Source: Paraburkholderia sp. IMGN_8 (lineage in GTDB: Bacteria > Pseudomonadota > Gammaproteobacteria > Burkholderiales > Burkholderiaceae). From it: 64,000 nucleotides of DNA. The position numbers were made by a program, and so were the translations under genes. Shown here piece after piece: positions 45,245 to 54,924 of the stretch; positions within the stretch are counted from its first letter, which is position 1; each line of letters starts with the position of its first letter. Below the pieces are notes generated by a model. The model worked only from the letters and a program-made list of their open reading frames with translations, had not been told where the DNA came from and made no database searches. The DNA lies in contig NZ_CP150901.1 in the NCBI RefSeq assembly GCF_038050405.1, positions 1,984,001-2,048,000 on the forward strand. Direction: 5' to 3'.

Positions 45245-45988
45245 TCACTGAAGATGCTGACCGCCGTTGATGGCGATATTCGCTCCAGTCAGAAAGCCCG
45301 CCTCGCGCGAACACAGGTATAGGACGAGCGCAGCGACTTCCGCAGGTTGTCCCAGGCGTCCGACGGGTATCTGGGGAATGATTTTTGTGTCGAGGACATC
45401 CTGCGGGACCGCCATCACCATCCGGGTGGCGATGAAGCCGGGCGAAATCGTGTTGACGGTCACCCCTTTCCTGGCCACCTCGAGCGCCAGCGATTTCGTG
45501 AAGCCGTGCATGCCCGCCTTGGCCGCTGCGTAATTGGTTTGCCCAAAGCCGCCCTTGGAGCCGATGATCGACGAGATATTGATAATGCGGCCCCAGCCGC
45601 GCTCGACCATCCCGTCACACACGGGCTTCGTCATGTTGAACACCGAATCGAGGTTGGTACGGATCACGGCATCCCAGTTGACCTTGTCCAACTTCTTGAA
45701 GCTTGCGTCCCGGGTAATGCCGGCGTTGTTGAGCAGAATGTCGATGGGACCGACTTCGGCCTGGATTCTGGCGACGCACGTTGCACACGATTCATAATCG
45801 GCCACATCGACGCCATAGGCGTGGAATCTGCGTCCGTCGGCCTCCATGCGGGCAAGCCAGGTGTCGATGCCGGTGTTGTGCGGCGAGTAGGTGACGATGA
45901 CCGTGTAGCCGGCGTCGTGCAGCTTGACGCTGATAGCTTCACCGATTCCACCGGTGCCTCCCGTGACAAGTGCGATCTGCTTCGTCAT
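45245..45988 (-). CDS. phaB: Acetoacetyl-CoA reductase, second copy
   Basis: A 247-residue short-chain dehydrogenase of the same length as the copy at 6805-7548 and nearly identical over long stretches (NNAGITRDASFKKLDKVNWD, shortened: DASFKKLDK; ISSIIGSKGGFGQTNYAAAK). Rossmann glycines TGGTGGIG and the Ser-Tyr-Lys set are intact. It makes (R)-3-hydroxybutyryl-CoA and can act as an electron sink when oxygen is low. It is downstream of the second phasin gene on the same strand. Confidence 0.95.
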   Translation of the reverse strand: MTKQIALVTGGTGGIGEAISVKLHDAGYTVIVTYSPHNTGIDTWLARMEADGRRFHAYGVDVADYESCATCVARIQAEVGPIDILLNNAGITRDASFKKLDKVNWDAVIRTNLDSVFNMTKPVCDGMVERGWGRIINISSIIGSKGGFGQTNYAAAKAGMHGFTKSLALEVARKGVTVNTISPGFIATRMVMAVPQDVLDTKIIPQIPVGRLGQPAEVAALVLYLCSREAGFLTGANIAINGGQHLQ

Positions 45989-46120
45989 GTCTTTACCCGA
46001 TCAAGGAACTGAATGGCGCCGCGGCGTAGGGACCGCCAGGTGCCTTTCCGGTGTGCCCGCATCGTGAAACCGGAGCGTTGCGAACGCAGCGCAATGGCAA
46101 CGTATCGCTGCAGCGACCGA

Positions 46121-46687
46121 CTACTTCGATGTGGCGCGCGTGGCTTGCTCGATCGCCCGCTTTGTCGTTTTCGACACTGCGGTGCTCACCGCCTCGGCAT
46201 TGCTTTCGGCGACGTGGATCGCCTGCTGCGCCGCTTTGCGCGTGGTCTCATACCAGGTGCCCGCGGCGGTAATCGCGGCCTTCAGGGCGGTGATGGCGCT
46301 CTCTGCGGCAGCCGGTGCATGTTGTGCCGCGTCGTCGATGAGACTTTGAAATTTGCGCTGCTGCTGCGCGAACTGCTCGCTGGCAACGTTGTCAAGTTCC
46401 AGTTGTGAATTCGATACGATGGTGCGCAACTGGCCGTAGTACGACTGAAGCCGGGGAGCAACCCGCTCCGTCACGCTACCCTGCAGCGTGCTCCATTCAT
46501 GCGGACTTTTCCCCACGAATGCGTTAAGCACCACCTCTTCGGTTTCTGCGATACCCGACCTGATGGTTTGCAGGTTTAGCTCGACTAGTTTCTGAAAACT
46601 CTCGAACGCCATGTTCGCCAAAGCGAACGATGCGTCCATGTTGGCTCGTTGCGCCGTGGCGACTTGTTCCGGACTCCACAGATTCAT
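46121..46687 (-). CDS. phaP: Phasin family protein, second copy
   Basis: A 188-residue protein starting MNLWSPEQVATAQRANMD, the classic phasin opening, followed by FQKLVELNLQTIRSGIAE and long Ala/Gln-rich helices. TTGGAGCGATCA precedes the ATG at 46685-46687; a frame four codons longer is less well placed. It coats polyhydroxybutyrate granules. A perfect 17-bp palindrome about 70 bases upstream is a candidate operator. phaB lies 132 bases downstream. Confidence 0.9.
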   Translation of the reverse strand: MNLWSPEQVATAQRANMDASFALANMAFESFQKLVELNLQTIRSGIAETEEVVLNAFVGKSPHEWSTLQGSVTERVAPRLQSYYGQLRTIVSNSQLELDNVASEQFAQQQRKFQSLIDDAAQHAPAAAESAITALKAAITAAGTWYETTRKAAQQAIHVAESNAEAVSTAVSKTTKRAIEQATRATSK

Positions 46688-46758
46688 TGATCGCTCCAAA
46701 AATGTGCCCTGAGCCGGGCAGTACGGAAGGGAATTTTTCGTGCGCTGATGCTGAAAGC

Positions 46759-46775
46759 AACGAAACAGTTTCGTT
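46759..46775. promoter_or_regulatory. 17-bp palindrome upstream of phasin
   Basis: AACGAAAC, one base, GTTTCGTT. Perfect symmetry and a position about 70 bases upstream of the phasin start suggest a regulator site. No matching element was found before the first phasin gene. Confidence 0.5.
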
Positions 46776-47862
46776 AGCGGAGGCCGGGGCGGACGGTCTT
46801 CCGAGTCATGACCCGATATTCATCGCCGTCGCCACGGGCTATCCTGCTACGCGTGTTGCCCGGCGTCGAACTGATCCAGTTTTTCAACAACAGTTCGTCG
46901 ATTGAGCACAACTGGCTTTTCGTCAGGTGACCTGAATCGAGCAGATGACAGAGCCGCAAACGCCAGTATCCCGCGGGCAGGATTGGACCACCGAGATCCC
47001 CCTGCAACGCGGGCTGCATCACACGCCGGATGTGCGTGATTTCCCGGTCGAGAAATGTAAGCATGTACGCCCCGATAACGTCGTTATCTGTTGTCCAGCA
47101 ACTTCTTGTTGTATTCGTATAAGTCTGACGATTACTTTAGGTCAGTTTTTCCCGTTTACCAACTACTCGAACGGATAGTCTGATTCGGCACTGTTGCTAT
47201 GCATTTAACAACAGAGGGAAGACCGTAGGTCGCGGGCCGAGACCGAAAGCGGCCAAACACAACGCTTAACGACGAGCGCTCCTGCTGAGGGGGGAGTGCG
47301 CAGCTTCAGCCGGGCCGACTTGCCGGCTCTGGCATAGCGGCACCTCCAGTGTTGCTCTTTCTGATTGCAATTAACTCAATGCGCATGAATGCGAGATCGA
47401 TTACCCGCGCGTGAAAAGAGAATGGCTCTGATGCAAATAGTTGGCGTGGCTGGAATGTTTCGTATGGGCACGACTCGAGAATGTCGGCAAGCCGCGCCTC
47501 ACCAATGGTTTGGAAGCGGGGGCGGTGTCTGACCCGCCGCGGCCAAACTCGGTTCTTCATCGAACTTCCGGGTTCGGTGCAACGGCCACTCATCCCTTCG
47601 AGTCGGTGGGCAGGTCGGCATTTTCACCTCTTTGTCCTGTCCGCAGGTCCTCCGACGGTCGCGGTCTACGTCACACAATAATTGCCGCAAAATCGTGCTC
47701 TGGAGTGCGCTCCGGCTGCCAGCCGTTGCGGTGTAGCGAGAGTTCGTCGTCTCCACTTTGAAGTTTTGCGCTCCCGTTGTGGGTCGCAGTTAACCCCTAC
47801 AGTGCGACCCTGGCCGCTGCAGGCTAGCGGGTCAGGCAAATTCGACCACGGGCGAACGCGGA
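46776..47862. other. Gap of about 1.1 kb without a convincing gene
   Basis: Holds a perfect 15-bp palindrome at 47074-47088 (GATAACG-T-CGTTATC) in an AT-richer stretch, and otherwise only open frames without family text or good start sites. It marks the border between the stress cluster and the accessory region. Confidence 0.5.
47074..47088. promoter_or_regulatory. Palindromic candidate operator
   Basis: GATAACG, T, CGTTATC. It lies in an AT-richer stretch with no gene directly attached. Its role is unknown. Confidence 0.35.
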
Positions 47863-48075
47863 ATGAGATTCACCATCGCATGCCCGCATTGCAGCGCGCG
47901 CGGCATTGCGCGCGCGATGGAAAAAAAGTCGGACACCGCCTGGATGATCGACTTCCAGTGCGACGACGTGACGTGTGGTCACACGTACCGCACCCGCCTC
48001 GAAATGTTTCCGCCTGAGACACCCATACCGAAGCGCGAGAGGCGCGGCGCGCAGCAATTTCAGTTCAACGTTTGA
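47863..48075 (+). CDS. Ogr/Delta-like zinc-finger protein
   Basis: A 70-residue protein starting MRFTIACPHC. The pattern CPHC, about 25 residues, C-DDVTC-GHTYRTRL and the short basic tail fit the Ogr/Delta zinc finger of P2-type phages, which activates late phage promoters. No other phage structural gene is nearby, so it is a lone phage-derived regulator or a relic that remained intact. Confidence 0.75.
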   Translation: MRFTIACPHCSARGIARAMEKKSDTAWMIDFQCDDVTCGHTYRTRLEMFPPETPIPKRERRGAQQFQFNV

Positions 48076-48212
48076 TCGGCTGCTGGTCGCATGATCTGCG
48101 GCTTTCGATATCCGCAGTGGTCGCCCGTGGGGGCAGGCCGGTCCACCTGTTCCGGCCGGCTGTATCACCTGCCGACCGGAACTGGCCGCTTCACTGGGCG
48201 ATAGGTGCTGCG

Positions 48213-50114
48213 CTACTGGATGCCCCCACCCCCGGGGTTGATGATTGAATTCCTTCCGAAGAGAATGTAAAACGGATCGAACCGGTAGCCTGCCGCTGTG
48301 GTCGCGTCTGTCAGAATTGAGTAACCGAACCCTGCAAATAGGCTGTTTTGCGGGCTGGCTTGGCGGACCGTGACGTAGTCGCCCCAGCGAGTCGTGGAGA
48401 TGTCGCTGAGCGCTGGGTACCAAACGACGAAGTCGCCCAAGATTCCCACGGCGCTGTTGGCATAAAATGTTTTGCCGCCCCAGCCGAGTGCTATGCCCAC
48501 TTCGCCACGGTCATTGGTCGCCAGGGACGGATACGCAAATGCATAGTCATTGTTCCAGATGGCAAACTGGTCAAGCAGCTTGTAGCCGGCAGAAGGGTCG
48601 ATCTTCACCACCTGAATGTTGGCGTTGGGGAAATTGAACCCCCCACTGGCGCCGGCTCCATTGCTCGCGGTCCACGCAAACCATACTTCGTTTCCGCGCC
48701 GCGTCGCGCCGATCACACCGAAATTCGGGAAGCTCGCCGCCTTCGTAAGCCAGTCGTTGTTGTCTTTCGCAATGGATGTGAGCGTTGCATTCGGCCAGTT
48801 GTTCACGCCTACATCGCGCCACGAGTACGATGTCGAGTTCTCGTTCCAGTTGAAAACCTGGAGCGTGCTGTTGTTCTTGTTTCCGGCCCAATACGCTTCG
48901 TCGCCTGTGTTCTGCGTGACATGGCTTGCGTAGGCAATCCCCGAGTTGGCCCAGTCGGTGTAGCGGAAATTGATAGTGCCGGCCGCCGCGATTTCCGGGA
49001 GTGGGATCCGAACGATGATCCGCCCTCCTGTCGGGGGCGATGCCCCGCCGTTGCCGACGTTGTCGACGCTCATATACAAAAAGTTATTGCCCACCGACAT
49101 GTTGGGATAGTCCAACCAGTGGTTTCCGGCCGCCGCATCGGCTGCCGTCGTGGTAATGCCGAGCGCATCTGAAGTTAGATCCCAATATGTCCACGAGGTG
49201 CACTTACTGCTGGAGACGGTCTCAGGACTCGCAGCCGCAATACGAAGACGGTTCTTGCCGTTGGCGCCGACATTGAACTGCATCAGCCAGATGAAGCGAT
49301 CGATGCTGGGGACATATTGGACGATCTGATCGCAGCAGAAACCTCCGTCGGCCGTGTTGTCGAAGATGGTGGTCGGATCTAAGGGAGTAAAGGTGCTTCC
49401 CGCGTCGGTGGAATAGGCGACGTACTTGTTAGCAGTGGCCAGCACGACGCTGCCGCTTTCCGCTCCGCTGATGTCCGCTGCAACCGTGGACTTGGGCGTG
49501 CCACCTTTGCCGTAGATCGTATACTTCCCAAAGACGACTGGGTCTGGATCGCCGCCCGCCGCACCACCAGACCTGATGTCGAGGGGCTTGATGGGCTTGC
49601 CGGGCGTCAGAAAGCCACGAAATGGACCGCGAGGCACGTCGGGTGCAGGGACTTCATTGGCTTCCTCGTCCGGACTGCCACAACTGGCCGCGGGAGGAAA
49701 AGGGGCTCCGAAGGCTCGCTGCGGCGCAGCGCTTCCAACCAAGGATATCGCCGTGCCGCCTCCTTCTTCCCGGGGCTCACACGGCTCATACTTGCAGTAG
49801 GGCGTGGGCTCCTCCACCTCGCAATATGTGAGGGCTGTCGGGTGCGGCGGCGTGCAACACTCTTTGCACGACTCTTTCGACTCTCTCGACTCTTTGGACT
49901 CGATGAACTCCCGGCGCGAATCAGACCGTGAGTGGATCTCGTTGAGCGTCTCGCAAGTATTTTTGGAGACATGCTCGAGGATACAAATCGCAGTATCCAG
50001 CTTGCGGGAGAGGCCCGAGAGCAGGGCGTTCTGAGAAAGTCCAACCTCAATAAGTGCCTTCAGCAGGCTGCCAACCTCTTCGATCGGCTGCTCGGTTTCA
50101 TGATCGTAACTCAT
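48213..50114 (-). CDS. Large protein with sialidase-like beta-propeller, unknown role
   Basis: A 633-residue protein starting MSYDHETEQPIEEVG. Residues about 1-70 look helical or coiled coil. Residues about 70-150 are rich in Glu, Ser and Cys (KESRESKESCKECC and CEVEEP-type pieces). From about 190 to the end it shows repeated beta-strand text with BNR-like SxDxGxT (YSTDAGSTFTPLD) and many W/Y/G turns, suggesting a six- or seven-bladed propeller. No signal peptide is seen. AAGGAAATAAGTC precedes the ATG. It has no obvious partner gene and no catalytic set I could confirm. Confidence 0.7.
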   Translation of the reverse strand: MSYDHETEQPIEEVGSLLKALIEVGLSQNALLSGLSRKLDTAICILEHVSKNTCETLNEIHSRSDSRREFIESKESRESKESCKECCTPPHPTALTYCEVEEPTPYCKYEPCEPREEGGGTAISLVGSAAPQRAFGAPFPPAASCGSPDEEANEVPAPDVPRGPFRGFLTPGKPIKPLDIRSGGAAGGDPDPVVFGKYTIYGKGGTPKSTVAADISGAESGSVVLATANKYVAYSTDAGSTFTPLDPTTIFDNTADGGFCCDQIVQYVPSIDRFIWLMQFNVGANGKNRLRIAAASPETVSSSKCTSWTYWDLTSDALGITTTAADAAAGNHWLDYPNMSVGNNFLYMSVDNVGNGGASPPTGGRIIVRIPLPEIAAAGTINFRYTDWANSGIAYASHVTQNTGDEAYWAGNKNNSTLQVFNWNENSTSYSWRDVGVNNWPNATLTSIAKDNNDWLTKAASFPNFGVIGATRRGNEVWFAWTASNGAGASGGFNFPNANIQVVKIDPSAGYKLLDQFAIWNNDYAFAYPSLATNDRGEVGIALGWGGKTFYANSAVGILGDFVVWYPALSDISTTRWGDYVTVRQASPQNSLFAGFGYSILTDATTAAGYRFDPFYILFGRNSIINPGGGGIQ

Positions 50115-50835
50115 GACTTATTTCCTTCATGGTGAGCATATTGCTGCATCGCAGCAATTGTGAAGCCAGTTGAGGGAAAGCTCGCACTGCGCCGCACACT
50201 CTCCGGCCGCGGGAGCCCACGTCGACTCTTGCCAGGACAGATCACGCTTGGGACATCGGATCCGATTAATTGCTTTGCCATCGCCAACGATGAATGGGAA
50301 TCTTTCTGGCGATGCTGCAACTGCGCCACGGTCTGGCGCGGAGATCACCGTTCAAACTGACGGTTGATATCGCAAAAGACGAGCTGATGCTTCTTGAATT
50401 TCACACGCGCGCCCCACTTAGCGACCCGAACGCATCTTGAGCACGAGAGATGGGCAGGGGGACGAATCACACATTGTCGACGCGTGGGCGTTTCCGTTCA
50501 CCCCGCCCGATCAAACGCTGTCCCCCTTCCCCGCCTGCGTTGCGCTTGTCTGCCCATGGTTGATGCATTCGCGCAGTGACGCTGCGGCTGTCATTTTGTT
50601 GGCTCTTACACAATTCCAGATTTTCCGAAATTGACGCATTCTGACGCAGCACACAGGGATATTTACCCGCGATGCGGAGAACAGATGAGTTCGTTCCGTG
50701 CCACCCGGCTCGAACCATTAATTTGGCATCGTATCGCGCGTCCCTGCTGGTAACATGGCAGCGAAGTTGCCGACTCGCCCGCAGCCGTACCAACTACTGC
50801 CTTATAGTCGCAGACTAAAAACAACGGGGAATACT
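50115..50835. other. Gap of about 720 bases before the OLD gene
   Basis: No convincing gene on either strand. Base composition falls towards A/T after about 50580, where the low-GC OLD-family gene begins. The promoter of that gene is expected near 50750-50830. No repeats or RNA structures were recognised. Confidence 0.5.
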
Positions 50836-52896
50836 ATGCGCCTTCACGTCTTGAGAATCGTTAATTTTCGCGCTATCGAAGATATTGACGTGGAATTTGA
50901 CAATGATGTAAATGTTATCGTTGGGCCGAATGCGATAGGAAAAACCACAATATTAGAGGCGGTTCGATTGGTTAAGGCCGTTTTAGCGCCTCGAACGCAA
51001 AACGAAGCCAATCAAGTAATGTTCGGTCTAGGTGCGTCGTCGCCTCATATGCCAAGCCGGATGAATTTAAATGCGGTTGCGCGCGACGTCGAAAAACCGA
51101 TTGCCATTTCTTGCATTTTTCAATTTAACGAATCTGAAATACAGATTTTGAGAAAATTTGTGCCGCAGATGGCGCACAGCGTCGTCCAAGCGAGAATGGG
51201 GCAAGCGTTTGCAAACCCCGGAGTCATGGTTGCGTTTGTTTCATCTCCTGAAGGTCAAGCACAAATCAAGGCAGTATCCGAGGAAATCAACATTGAGTTA
51301 AAACGAATCCGAGAATCAGCCAATCGTGTAAATGTCGAGCTGACCATAACTGCGAACTCGGGTCCGACATCAACGGGTAGCCAGCTGGGTCCAGCGTTCA
51401 TATCGGTTTTGGAGGCACAAAATCCTCCTAATCTCACCAAATTTAGCTACTTTCCCGCCGACCGTTCTTTGCCGAACGGTGAGCAGCCGGTTCAGCTTGG
51501 GGCCGCCGATACAGCCAACCAACTCGAAGCGCACAATTCTCAGCCTCAATTGAAATATGCGCGCCTAAAGAATACGATATTTTCCGCACTTGTAACCAGC
51601 GACGCAGATCGAACGGATATTTATCTTGAATTTGAGAAAATATTTAATGGTGTTTTAAAAGGAAGAAAGATTATAGGGGTTGGGATAAATGAAATCGGCC
51701 TCCTTTCCATAAAAATACAAGATATTGAGTCGGGTCGTGAATTCGATTTGGATGGGATGAGTAGTGGCGAAAAGGGGCTTATTTTAACCTTCCTCTTGAT
51801 TGGCCGTTCGATAGTCGAGGGTGGACTCATCTTGCTCGATGAGCCGGAGCTTCATTTAAATCCTGCAGTGTGCAAGGACGTATTGCCGTTTATTGTCGAC
51901 CATTATGTTAAGCCAAAAAACCTCCAGATTTTGATATGTTCGCACTCTCCGGAAATCCTTGCTGGCGCGTTCGACAGGGAAGAGTGCTCACTTTTTCATT
52001 TGATATCGGAAAAAATGCTTACAAAGGTCCGGCGCCAAGATCAAGACACTATTTCGTCTGCGCTTCGAGCACTTGGGACATCCGAAAGCGAGGGACTGCT
52101 CTTCAAGGGAATTGTCTTCGTCGAAGGGCCAGACGATGTGACAATATTGGAGACCGGATTCGGTGACGTACTCAGGAGATTTAAATTAAAGGATCTCGGT
52201 GGGCGAATTGAGATTGAGCGGCAGATTGCCCTCCTTCAGACCGCGGAAGATCCCAAAGACGTAGTTTCCCCTCGATTTTTCATCTTTGATCGCGACGATG
52301 CACCGACAAATTTGAAGAATACAGATTCGATAAAAATTCTCCAATGGGATTGGCGGTGTCTAGAGAACTATCTTCTTGACAAGGATGCGATCGCTGATCT
52401 TTTGATGGATAGCGAAGTCGTCAAAAAACCGTTTTCGAACGCCGGCGAGGTTTTTCAATTCATAAAAGCGCTGGCTTTTAATCAGCTCGACGAGAGTGCG
52501 GCGAGGGAGGTCTACAGAGCGTTTAAATACGGAGACGTCGGGTTGCGAGCCGCCAACGTAAAGGGCAAAGAAATTCCTGAAATCGCTAAGGCCCTGGTCG
52601 CGCGACTTCAGGACATGAAGGAACAAGTGGGCGGGTTGGATGCCGATCAATGGCGCCACAATTTCGAGGCGGAGTGCTCGGTGGCTAAACAACGTCTGCA
52701 GGGCGTCTGGGAAGCAACTTGGCGGGAGGACTGTGACGGAAAGCGCCTCTTTCAAGATATTGCTGCCTCAGGCTTACTGAAAATGAGCCTTAAGAGCTTC
52801 AAAAAACGGGTCATGATCCATATGCGTAACACGCAGTCTGAGAATTGGAGGTCGATTAAGAGCCTTTTGGCCTCGCTCACTGGCTCCACGATGTAG
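50836..52896 (+). CDS. OLD-family ATPase with TOPRIM nuclease domain
   Basis: A 686-residue protein starting MRLHVLRIVNFRAIEDIDVE. The ABC-type ATPase has Walker A GPNAIGKTT (about 36-44), signature-like MSSGEKGLIL and Walker B LILLDEPELHL. A C-terminal TOPRIM domain follows, with FVEGPDDV (near 430) and DRDD (near 485), giving the acidic residues of OLD nucleases. This family includes phage P2 Old and standalone defence nucleases. Codon use and composition are far more A/T-rich than in neighbouring genes, a sign of transfer. No UvrD-like helicase follows, so it is not a GajA/GajB pair. GGGGAATACT lies before the ATG at 50836. Confidence 0.85.
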   Translation: MRLHVLRIVNFRAIEDIDVEFDNDVNVIVGPNAIGKTTILEAVRLVKAVLAPRTQNEANQVMFGLGASSPHMPSRMNLNAVARDVEKPIAISCIFQFNESEIQILRKFVPQMAHSVVQARMGQAFANPGVMVAFVSSPEGQAQIKAVSEEINIELKRIRESANRVNVELTITANSGPTSTGSQLGPAFISVLEAQNPPNLTKFSYFPADRSLPNGEQPVQLGAADTANQLEAHNSQPQLKYARLKNTIFSALVTSDADRTDIYLEFEKIFNGVLKGRKIIGVGINEIGLLSIKIQDIESGREFDLDGMSSGEKGLILTFLLIGRSIVEGGLILLDEPELHLNPAVCKDVLPFIVDHYVKPKNLQILICSHSPEILAGAFDREECSLFHLISEKMLTKVRRQDQDTISSALRALGTSESEGLLFKGIVFVEGPDDVTILETGFGDVLRRFKLKDLGGRIEIERQIALLQTAEDPKDVVSPRFFIFDRDDAPTNLKNTDSIKILQWDWRCLENYLLDKDAIADLLMDSEVVKKPFSNAGEVFQFIKALAFNQLDESAAREVYRAFKYGDVGLRAANVKGKEIPEIAKALVARLQDMKEQVGGLDADQWRHNFEAECSVAKQRLQGVWEATWREDCDGKRLFQDIAASGLLKMSLKSFKKRVMIHMRNTQSENWRSIKSLLASLTGSTM

Positions 52897-52910
52897 AACG
52901 CGCTCCGTAT

Positions 52911-53084
52911 TCACAGTGGATTGTCTGCGATTAGAGTGTAGGCGTCGAAATCAACCTGGCGCCGGCTCAACTGGAGCCGTTCCGCGGCCTGCCGCGTCAT
53001 CAGCATGCCATCGACCACCGACTGGATCGTCCTGAGCCGGTCCACCTCGCGCATCGTCATGGTGATCGTCCCGGATGTCGTCAT
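52911..53084 (-). mobile_element. Transposase N-terminal remnant, ISNCY/IS1202-like
   Basis: A 57-residue frame from the ATG at 53082-53084 (GGAGGCTCGC before it) begins MTTSGTITMTMREVDRLRTI and continues RQAAERLQLSRRQVD, the helix-turn-helix start of ISNCY-type transposases. It then diverges and stops. Upstream, GACGTTTCAGCTTTGCC and GACATTACAGCTTTGCC (53117-53160) repeat each other, as in the terminal region of such elements. The transposase body is missing, so the element is dead. Confidence 0.7.
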
Positions 53085-53267
53085 GCGAGCCTCCGGTCAA
53101 AGGTCAGCCAGCACGCGACGTTTCAGCTTTGCCCAGGTACGACATTACAGCTTTGCCGTAACATTGTTGATGTTGATAATTTACCTTATGTCAAATCATA
53201 AACACAGGAAACGACACGGCTCGGGCGTAAAACTATGCTGTAAGGAGAAGCAATCGTTCGCACAAGA

Positions 53268-53563
53268 ATGAAAACGCTTCGATATCGTTGCAGTACGTTC
53301 CAGAGCCGCACGCTGGTGAAGCGCGCCGCACTGTCCTCGGCGAGACTTGCGATCAACGGCATGTCCGGGCGCCAGCGGCTGGACGTCACTGGCAGCCGGC
53401 GCTTGACGAGGTGACGATTGAGCGCCGTGCGGGCGAGCGGCGGCAATGCGACTTTGGCCACCTTGTGCTGCTTCCCGACGACCGTGGGCCAATGGTCGCC
53501 GCGCGCGTCAATCTCGATATCACCGAGCGCCGCGCCAACCAGCTCGCGCGCGGCCCGTCGCAT
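53268..53563 (-). pseudogene. Tyrosine recombinase (integrase) fragment
   Basis: About 95 residues in the reverse frame (GDIEIDARGDHWPTVVGK, KVALPPLARTALNRHLV, PLIASLAEDSAARFTSVR) match the middle part of phage-type integrases. The active-site C-terminal part with the final Arg and Tyr is missing and no start is present. It is a decayed remnant beside the transposase relic. Confidence 0.65.
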
Positions 53564-53569
53564 ACCCGA

Positions 53570-53830
53570 AGTCTAGGGTTGCTGCCTCGGGCCGGTGATC
53601 GTGTTGCGATGGCAGATGTCGAAGACGTGGTGGCTTACATGTTCGTGCGCGCCAATCAGTTCGGTGCGCAGCGCGACGTGATTGGCCAGCCAGATCCGAC
53701 AGTCCTGCATACCCCAGCCTGTGACGGAGGCAATGCGTAGGTCTGTAGCTTCTCCGCTGTCGTCGGGTGCAGTGGCACAATCCTCAACGTCCGGGAGTTG
53801 GTCTCGAGGATCACGATCCTCGGCGGATCG
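53570..53830 (-). pseudogene. Second decayed integrase, frameshifted
   Basis: The reverse strand carries integrase-like pieces in three frames one after the other: ILETNSRTLRIVPLHPTTAE, then RLGYAGLSDL, then HEHVSHHVFDICHRNT. The pieces lie in the correct order, so this is one gene broken by at least two frameshifts. It differs from the fragment at 53268-53563. Confidence 0.6.
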
Positions 53831-54045
53831 GCGTTGAGTTGCACGTCAATGTCGCACCATATCGGTTCAAATGCGCACACAATGTGTGCACATACCCTCC
53901 CCGCACCTCGTCGGTCTGATGTCCCGGCGAGCTTCTTCTCAACGCGGCCGGCACAGCGCGCGCGAGCCCTTGTCAAGGAAACATTGGCGCGCTTTTTGCT
54001 GTTACGATGGTCATAGAGGGGAAGGTACAAATCTGGAAGGAGTGA

Positions 54046-54924
54046 ATGATGCACCCCGGAAAATCGCTGAACGGTGCCGCGCGAGGCTTTATTATCCCCA
54101 TTGGCGGCAAGGAAAATCGGGTCCAGAACCCGGTTATCCTGCGTCGTTTCGTCAAGCTTTGTGGTGGCTCACGCGCGCACATCGCAGTCATCCCGACGGC
54201 CTCTTCACTGGACGATACGGGGGATCTCTACGAGACTGTGTTCCGCGATCTCGGGGCTGACCGGGTCAGTATCCTGCCATTCAAGTCCCGCGCCGACTGC
54301 GAGTCCGACAAATATCTGAAGGTGCTCGATCACGCTGACGGTGTCTTCATGACCGGAGGCGACCAGGTACGCCTCGCCGAGATGCTGATCGACACGTCGG
54401 CCGCGGACAAGCTGCGCCGCCGCAACGCACACGGTATGCACGTAGCGGGCACCTCCGCTGGAGCCTCCGCCATGTCCGCCGCGATGATCGCCGGCGGCAA
54501 GAGCGGTGCAACGCCTCGCGCCGGGATGGTCGATCTGGCGCCGGGCCTGGGTTTCATCAGCCGCTTTGTGATCGACCAGCACTTCAGCCAGCGCGATCGA
54601 CTCGGCCGCCTGCTCGCGGCGGTGGCCTCTATCCCATTCGGGGCGGGCATCGGGCTGGATGAGGATACGGCCGCGTTCATCGGTCCAGACGACACGCTGG
54701 AGGTGGTCGGCACCGGTAGCGTCACCATCATCGACGGGTCGAATCTGCGCAATTCGGCTGCAGCCCCGGTTCGCCGCGACGACCCGGTAGGACTGACAGG
54801 AGTACGTCTGCATATCCTCGTCGAAGGCAATACGTACGATCTCGCAACACACACTCTCTCAGGCGGTATCTTGTCCGCGAAAAGCAACGCTGCCTGCGAA
54901 TTGACCGCCGCTGCCTTGACCTGA
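54046..54924 (+). CDS. cphB: Cyanophycinase
   Basis: A 292-residue serine peptidase of family S51 that cuts cyanophycin into beta-Asp-Arg dipeptides. The nucleophile Ser137 is in AGTSAGAS, and the conserved substrate-binding text TGGDQ lies at 103-107. RGFIIPIGGKE at the start and FVIDQHFSQRDRLGRL are also typical. AAGGAG lies close to ATG 54046 and is better placed for the second ATG at 54049. A related, altered copy follows at 55156. Cyanophycin synthetase is encoded convergently at 58400-61189. Confidence 0.92.
   Translation: MMHPGKSLNGAARGFIIPIGGKENRVQNPVILRRFVKLCGGSRAHIAVIPTASSLDDTGDLYETVFRDLGADRVSILPFKSRADCESDKYLKVLDHADGVFMTGGDQVRLAEMLIDTSAADKLRRRNAHGMHVAGTSAGASAMSAAMIAGGKSGATPRAGMVDLAPGLGFISRFVIDQHFSQRDRLGRLLAAVASIPFGAGIGLDEDTAAFIGPDDTLEVVGTGSVTIIDGSNLRNSAAAPVRRDDPVGLTGVRLHILVEGNTYDLATHTLSGGILSAKSNAACELTAAALT

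Noticed and set aside
50836..53275. Gabija-type two-gene defence system
   Set aside because: Only the OLD-like gene is present; what follows is a transposase relic and not a UvrD-like helicase.
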